DNA of 64,000 bases from an uncultured Bacteroidales bacterium. GTDB lineage: Bacteria > Bacteroidota > Bacteroidia > Bacteroidales > FEN-979. Position 1 is the first letter of the stretch. Each line of letters opens with the position of its first letter. The notes beneath the pieces are model-generated. The model was given only the letters and a program-made list of their open reading frames with translations, was not told the origin of the DNA and made no database searches. Both the position numbers and the translations under genes were made by a program. This document shows positions 63,401 through 64,000 of the stretch, piece after piece. The stretch spans positions 54,508 to 118,507 of the forward strand of contig CAIMWF010000040.1 in assembly GCA_903845055.1 (NCBI GenBank). The letters run 5' to 3'.

Positions 63401-64000
63401 GCCAAACAGATCCCGGTCCTGGTCAATGTGCTGCCGACGGTGACCATCACCGAAGGCACCGGGCCGAACTGCGAAAGCGCCACCCACTCGTACGATGTTC
63501 CTCCCGACCCCCTGTGCTCCTATGCCTGGTCGATCGTACCGGCAGGACGGGGATTCATCTCCCTGGGACAGGGAACGAACAGCATCAATGTCGACTGGCA
63601 GACCGCCGGCGCGGCAACCATCGCGGTCACGGGGACCAACAATTCAACGACCTGCGTTGCATCTTCGACCCACCTGCTGACGATCCACCCGAAACCACTG
63701 CCAACCTTCACGCCCTGTTTCGACCAGATTACGACTTCGGGTGCGAAAAAGTTCATCCTGCGCGGCGCTTCCCCCATTCTTGCCGGCCAGGGCGTATTCT
63801 CGGGTGGCAGGGTGAGTTTTAACGCCCTCACCGGGAACTATGAATTTGATCCTTACGGGGCCGGGATCGGCAGTTACCCGATCACCTACACCTTCACCAA
63901 CAATTACGGATGCGTCAACAGCGCCGGGCCGGTTGCCATCAGCATTGTAAACAGCAGTTTCAGCTGCGGCGGACTCCTTACCGATGTCCGTGACGGCAAA
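54452..64000 (+). CDS. Giant repeat surface protein with FISUMP start at window edge (second paralogue, partial)
   Basis: An open frame from ATG 54452 to the window end with no stop (3183 codons seen), missed by the ORF track because it has no stop in the window. The signal peptide is about 1-31. A unique N-terminal region follows, then a true PKD domain (WDWDFGDASPI...YNVTLTV, about 410-490), two PKD-like domains (491-675), twenty 93-residue modules (676-2534), a domain like the one before the array (APLPICSAATFNATL), and then the same C-terminal modules as the preceding gene (VCELQ, VCDQS, NCESATHSY, GQGVFSGGRVSF), ending at TDVRDGK as a FISUMP domain starts. The gene is therefore an expanded paralogue. 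The first 2 kb is AT-richer than the array. Confidence 0.9.
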   Translation, partial: MKKHLYPFIFPCLIFLVFLNVLLVSTVAKGQANDTTLSAKGLKPVETLTPAETETRGDTVPFVDGVRVEPDPSVNIQPYVETVRPRPATSNYYLGKQLAPVMDTTNFFHYTTPLNLVTACNNSDFSLGNWTNWIGCYGTFSGNPPGQPIVFAPCTTPGFSSTRHVIMPISGWTYDPYIGGTSLSTVFPGETHSARLGDVTGGGHAEQLKYNVTVNSSNYLFVYRWAAVLESYGHTPPMMPRFTLQVQDLAGNPLGDSCGYYEYTAPTCAPPGPGCIVPIDWQYHQYSSSVKLYWHDWTTVALDLTPFQSLGTVQIVFTTRGCSQSAHRGYAYISTYCSSLIVQTSLCIGATQAILTAPPGFATYLWSTGETTPSITILNPLDGDQFWVDVTSNNGCTAHITNVLHFTTPIAAFTHGSACAGMSTSFFDQSTINQNQIVGWDWDFGDASPIDHNKNPTHVFATGNTYNVTLTVHSTEGCTNSVMIPVLVNPFPTVNTVPNQNVCNQDNTNPITFSSSLPGTTYTWTNSNTTIGLAASGIGDLPGFTALNTTTAPVVATISVIPNQNGCIGPPYNFTITVNPFPVLTNGPHAPVCSGAPFNVTLTSGTAGANFTWTAFCTPVGAVTGFTGTQVVKVTVINDILTNVTTDPATVTYHITPFANGCTGIPSDYTVTVYPSVVVTSAATANWCSGVSNTYTSTCSTTTPVPTYTWTRASVPGITPATGAGSGAAITEMLTNSTPDPLIVTYIITPTVGGCTGTPKNVAVTVDPLAIVSSQASVKWCNGMPNTYNITSTSTSPPPAYAWSRAAVAGISPATAAGTTDFITETLVNSTTEPVVVHYLITPSVNGCTGIPFDLSVTVDPTSVVTSPVTANWCNNVANTYNITSSTVSASLTLAWTRAAVAGISNPSNAGTGATITETLVNTTTDPVVVTYMITPTVDNCTGIPLAVNVTVNPTAVITSPATANYCNGVTMTYNITSNSTTPAPNYAWSRAAVAGILNPAGSGVGSAITETLVNTTTDPIVVTYLITPTVNNCDGTVKNVLVTVNPTAVITSAPSANWCNNTPNTYNITSSSIAPPPVFTWSRAAVTGISNLANSGTGNAITETLVNTTPDPVVVSYVITPTVNGCAGTPSTISVTVNPTSVVTSPATANWCNNTMTTYNILSSSSAPLPTFAWSRAVVAGISNVAGSGSGNSISESLNNTTPNPVIVTYLITPNVNGCNGTPFNLLVTVNPTAVITSAATANWCNGALGTYSITSASTTPPPTYAWTRAAVAGITPATGAGTGNSISETLTNATPDPITVSYVITPTVNGCDGTVKTIAVTVNPTVVITSAATANWCSNVVNTYNITSNSTTPPPGYTWTRAAVPGITPATGAGSGNSISETLVNATTDPIAVTYQVIPAVNGCPGTTKTVTVTVNPTAVVTSPALANWCNNTPSTYNITSSSTTPPPVFTWTRGAVAGITPAIGSGTGNSINETLTNGTPNPIVVNYAITPTVNGCAGTVYNVSVTVNPTAVVTSTATANWCNNLSNTYNITSSTTSTTPVYAWSRAAIPGITPATASGSSAAITETLVNSTTDPIVVNYVINLSVNGCPGTQQTVAVTVNPTAVITSPATASWCNNTSNTYNILSSSTTPPPTYAWSRAVVAGISNGANAGAGNFITETLNNTTPNPVAVTYVITPTVNSCAGTTKNVVVTVNPTALITSAATANWCNNVMTTYNILSSSTTPPPTYTWTRAAVTGISNAAGAGAGSSITEALVNTTTDPVAVTYVITPSVNGCIGTIQNVVVTVNPTAVITSPVTANWCNNVSNSYNITSSSSTPPPVFTWTRAAMPGITPATGAGTGITITETLLNATTNAIVVTYVVTPTVNGCAGTSQNVAVTVNPSAIITSPATANWANNVSNTYNITSSTTTPVPVYSWTRAAVAGITPATGAGVGPAITETLDNSTTNPIVVHYIITFTVNGCPGTTFDLAVTVNPTSAITSPPTANWCNNTTNTYNITSSTVPTPDYSWTRAAVPGISNPPGAGIGATITETLVNTTPDPVVATYVITPSINGFPGTPAFVAVTVNPTAVITSPATANWCNSILNSYSITSSSTLPPPAYTWTRTAVAGITPATGSGTGTPLTETLVNGTVNPVVVSYLITPSVNGCDGTPKTISVTVNPTAVITSPPTANWCNGIQGTYNITSSSNAPTPSYSWTRAAMPGITPATGAGASATIQETLTNATTDPIVVHYLVTPTVNSCTGTVYDVAVTVNPTAVITSVPTANWCNSVVNTYNVTSSSANPPPAYSWTRAAVAGITPATGAGAGAAISETLINSTTDPIVVSYVITPSVNGCTGTPKTINVTVNPTAVVTSPAIANWCNNTSTTYNITSSSTTPPPVFTWTRAAVAGITPATGAGSGNAITETLTNATTDPLVISYVVTPTVNGCAGTPKNISVTVNPTAVITSPATVAWCNNVMNTYNITSSSTAPPPGYNWTRAVVAGISNAAGAGAGNSIIETLVNTTTGPVTVTYVITPTVNGCTGTVKNVAVTVNPTPHLMNTAPLPICSAATFNATLLPDVTGGNFTWTASCSPAGSVTGFTTPQLTGTTTINDVLTNSVNIPATVTYAITPAANGCLGAVTNYAVIVYPVPNISCLAGQSICSATATAPVTLNSTVTGTVYSWSAACPVGSVNPCPVIPGIANPIPATSFTNVTNVQQTVTYTITSAYNGCPGTTTTHVVTVNPNATVTNWPLDQTICSGGSSIQVNLTSNVTGATYAWTASTISPITGFTTTGSDHIPIQNLFIPPGNTGFVNYHITPIFTSGPTCPGTSADYKINVNPLPTPVISGNTLVCELQPNVTYTTPSVPGHSYLWNVTGASSVTNATTNTVTVTWGPYTASPGTLSVTETIDATGCLQTTSTYSVTLQQRPIPSLTGPQTVCDQSSGNVYQTEAGMSTYTWSINGGSIMTGGGNGSPTATVTWNTPGTQWIQVNYVNSLGCPGYPAKQIPVLVNVLPTVTITEGTGPNCESATHSYDVPPDPLCSYAWSIVPAGRGFISLGQGTNSINVDWQTAGAATIAVTGTNNSTTCVASSTHLLTIHPKPLPTFTPCFDQITTSGAKKFILRGASPILAGQGVFSGGRVSFNALTGNYEFDPYGAGIGSYPITYTFTNNYGCVNSAGPVAISIVNSSFSCGGLLTDVRDGK
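56477..62053 (+). repeat. Array of twenty 93-residue modules in the giant surface protein
   Basis: The module runs about VITSPATANWCNN, SNTYNITSSSTTPPP, YxWTRAAVAGITPATGAG, ITETLVNTTTDPVVVTYVITP, VNGCxGTPKNVAVTVNP. Tryptophan (or Tyr/Trp) codons of WC recur at 56510, 56789, 57068, 57347 and so on to 61808. The step is 279 bases every time, except 276 between 60416 and 60692. Two subtypes (GITPATGAG and GISNxxGAG) alternate in irregular order. All modules have the WC and GC cysteines except modules 14 (WA) and 15 (GF). Confidence 0.95.

Overview
The window is a stretch of a Bacteroidota chromosome. The evidence is: two proteins with type IX secretion (T9SS) C-terminal sorting domains, a TonB-dependent receptor with partner lipoprotein, DUF5916, DUF349, UMF1 and tricorn-type proteins, FISUMP-ending surface proteins, and many -7 boxes of the Bacteroidota form TAnnTTTG just upstream of starts. 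HydG and two TM1266-type proteins suggest an anaerobe that makes [FeFe] hydrogenase. I cannot fix the genus. No rRNA, tRNA, CRISPR array, integrase or transposase gene was seen.

Layout. 1-2394: low-complexity DNA, then a minus-strand operon of ECF sigma factor, membrane anti-sigma-like protein and DUF4097-like adhesin. 2603-7532: two EamA transporters around hydG, two tandem TM1266-type hydrogenase-system proteins and a carbamate kinase. 7770-13905: a lipoprotein, a copper P1B-ATPase, and an operon of mtaB, an inositol-monophosphatase-family protein and a macro-domain protein. 13976-16423: DUF5916 outer-membrane protein. 16449-21786: a minus-strand operon of short TiaS-like protein, small polytopic membrane protein, lipoprotein, TonB receptor and T9SS protein, whose substrate is unknown. 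22033-28372: a tightly coupled mevalonate operon (fni, HMG-CoA reductase, three GHMP enzymes) ending in a UbiA prenyltransferase. 28681-38971: UMF1 transporter, aldo/keto reductase, chorismate synthase, DUF349 protein, patatin with a surface-antigen-type barrel, a Cys/Met-metabolism PLP enzyme and an OsmC protein. 39165-44459: tricorn-like protease and a GT39-like glycosyltransferase. 44460-48681: a repeat-rich gap with a 211-bp hairpin element and a T9SS gene-end remnant, then an Asp-box T9SS protein and an aspartase-like gene. 49248-64000: two very large tandem surface proteins.

The most unusual item is the last gene. It is open from 54452 to the window edge (at least 3183 codons) and is absent from the supplied ORF track. 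It carries 20 consecutive 93-residue modules at a 279-bp period, each with a WC...GC cysteine pair. The only two modules that lack a cysteine are neighbours (14 and 15) and lose complementary ones. The gene then repeats the C-terminal plan of the preceding gene and is cut as its FISUMP domain begins. Other items to follow up are the TiaS-like/TonB operon and an aspartase gene whose reading frame has absorbed a dispersed GTGACGAATGACGA-type repeat beside the catalytic loop.

Intergenic DNA is marked by three dispersed simple repeat families (TTTACGA-type, GTGACGAATGAC-type, ATTGCCT-type) that recur at gene ends across the window. All functional calls rest on motif and family recognition by eye; no database search was run.
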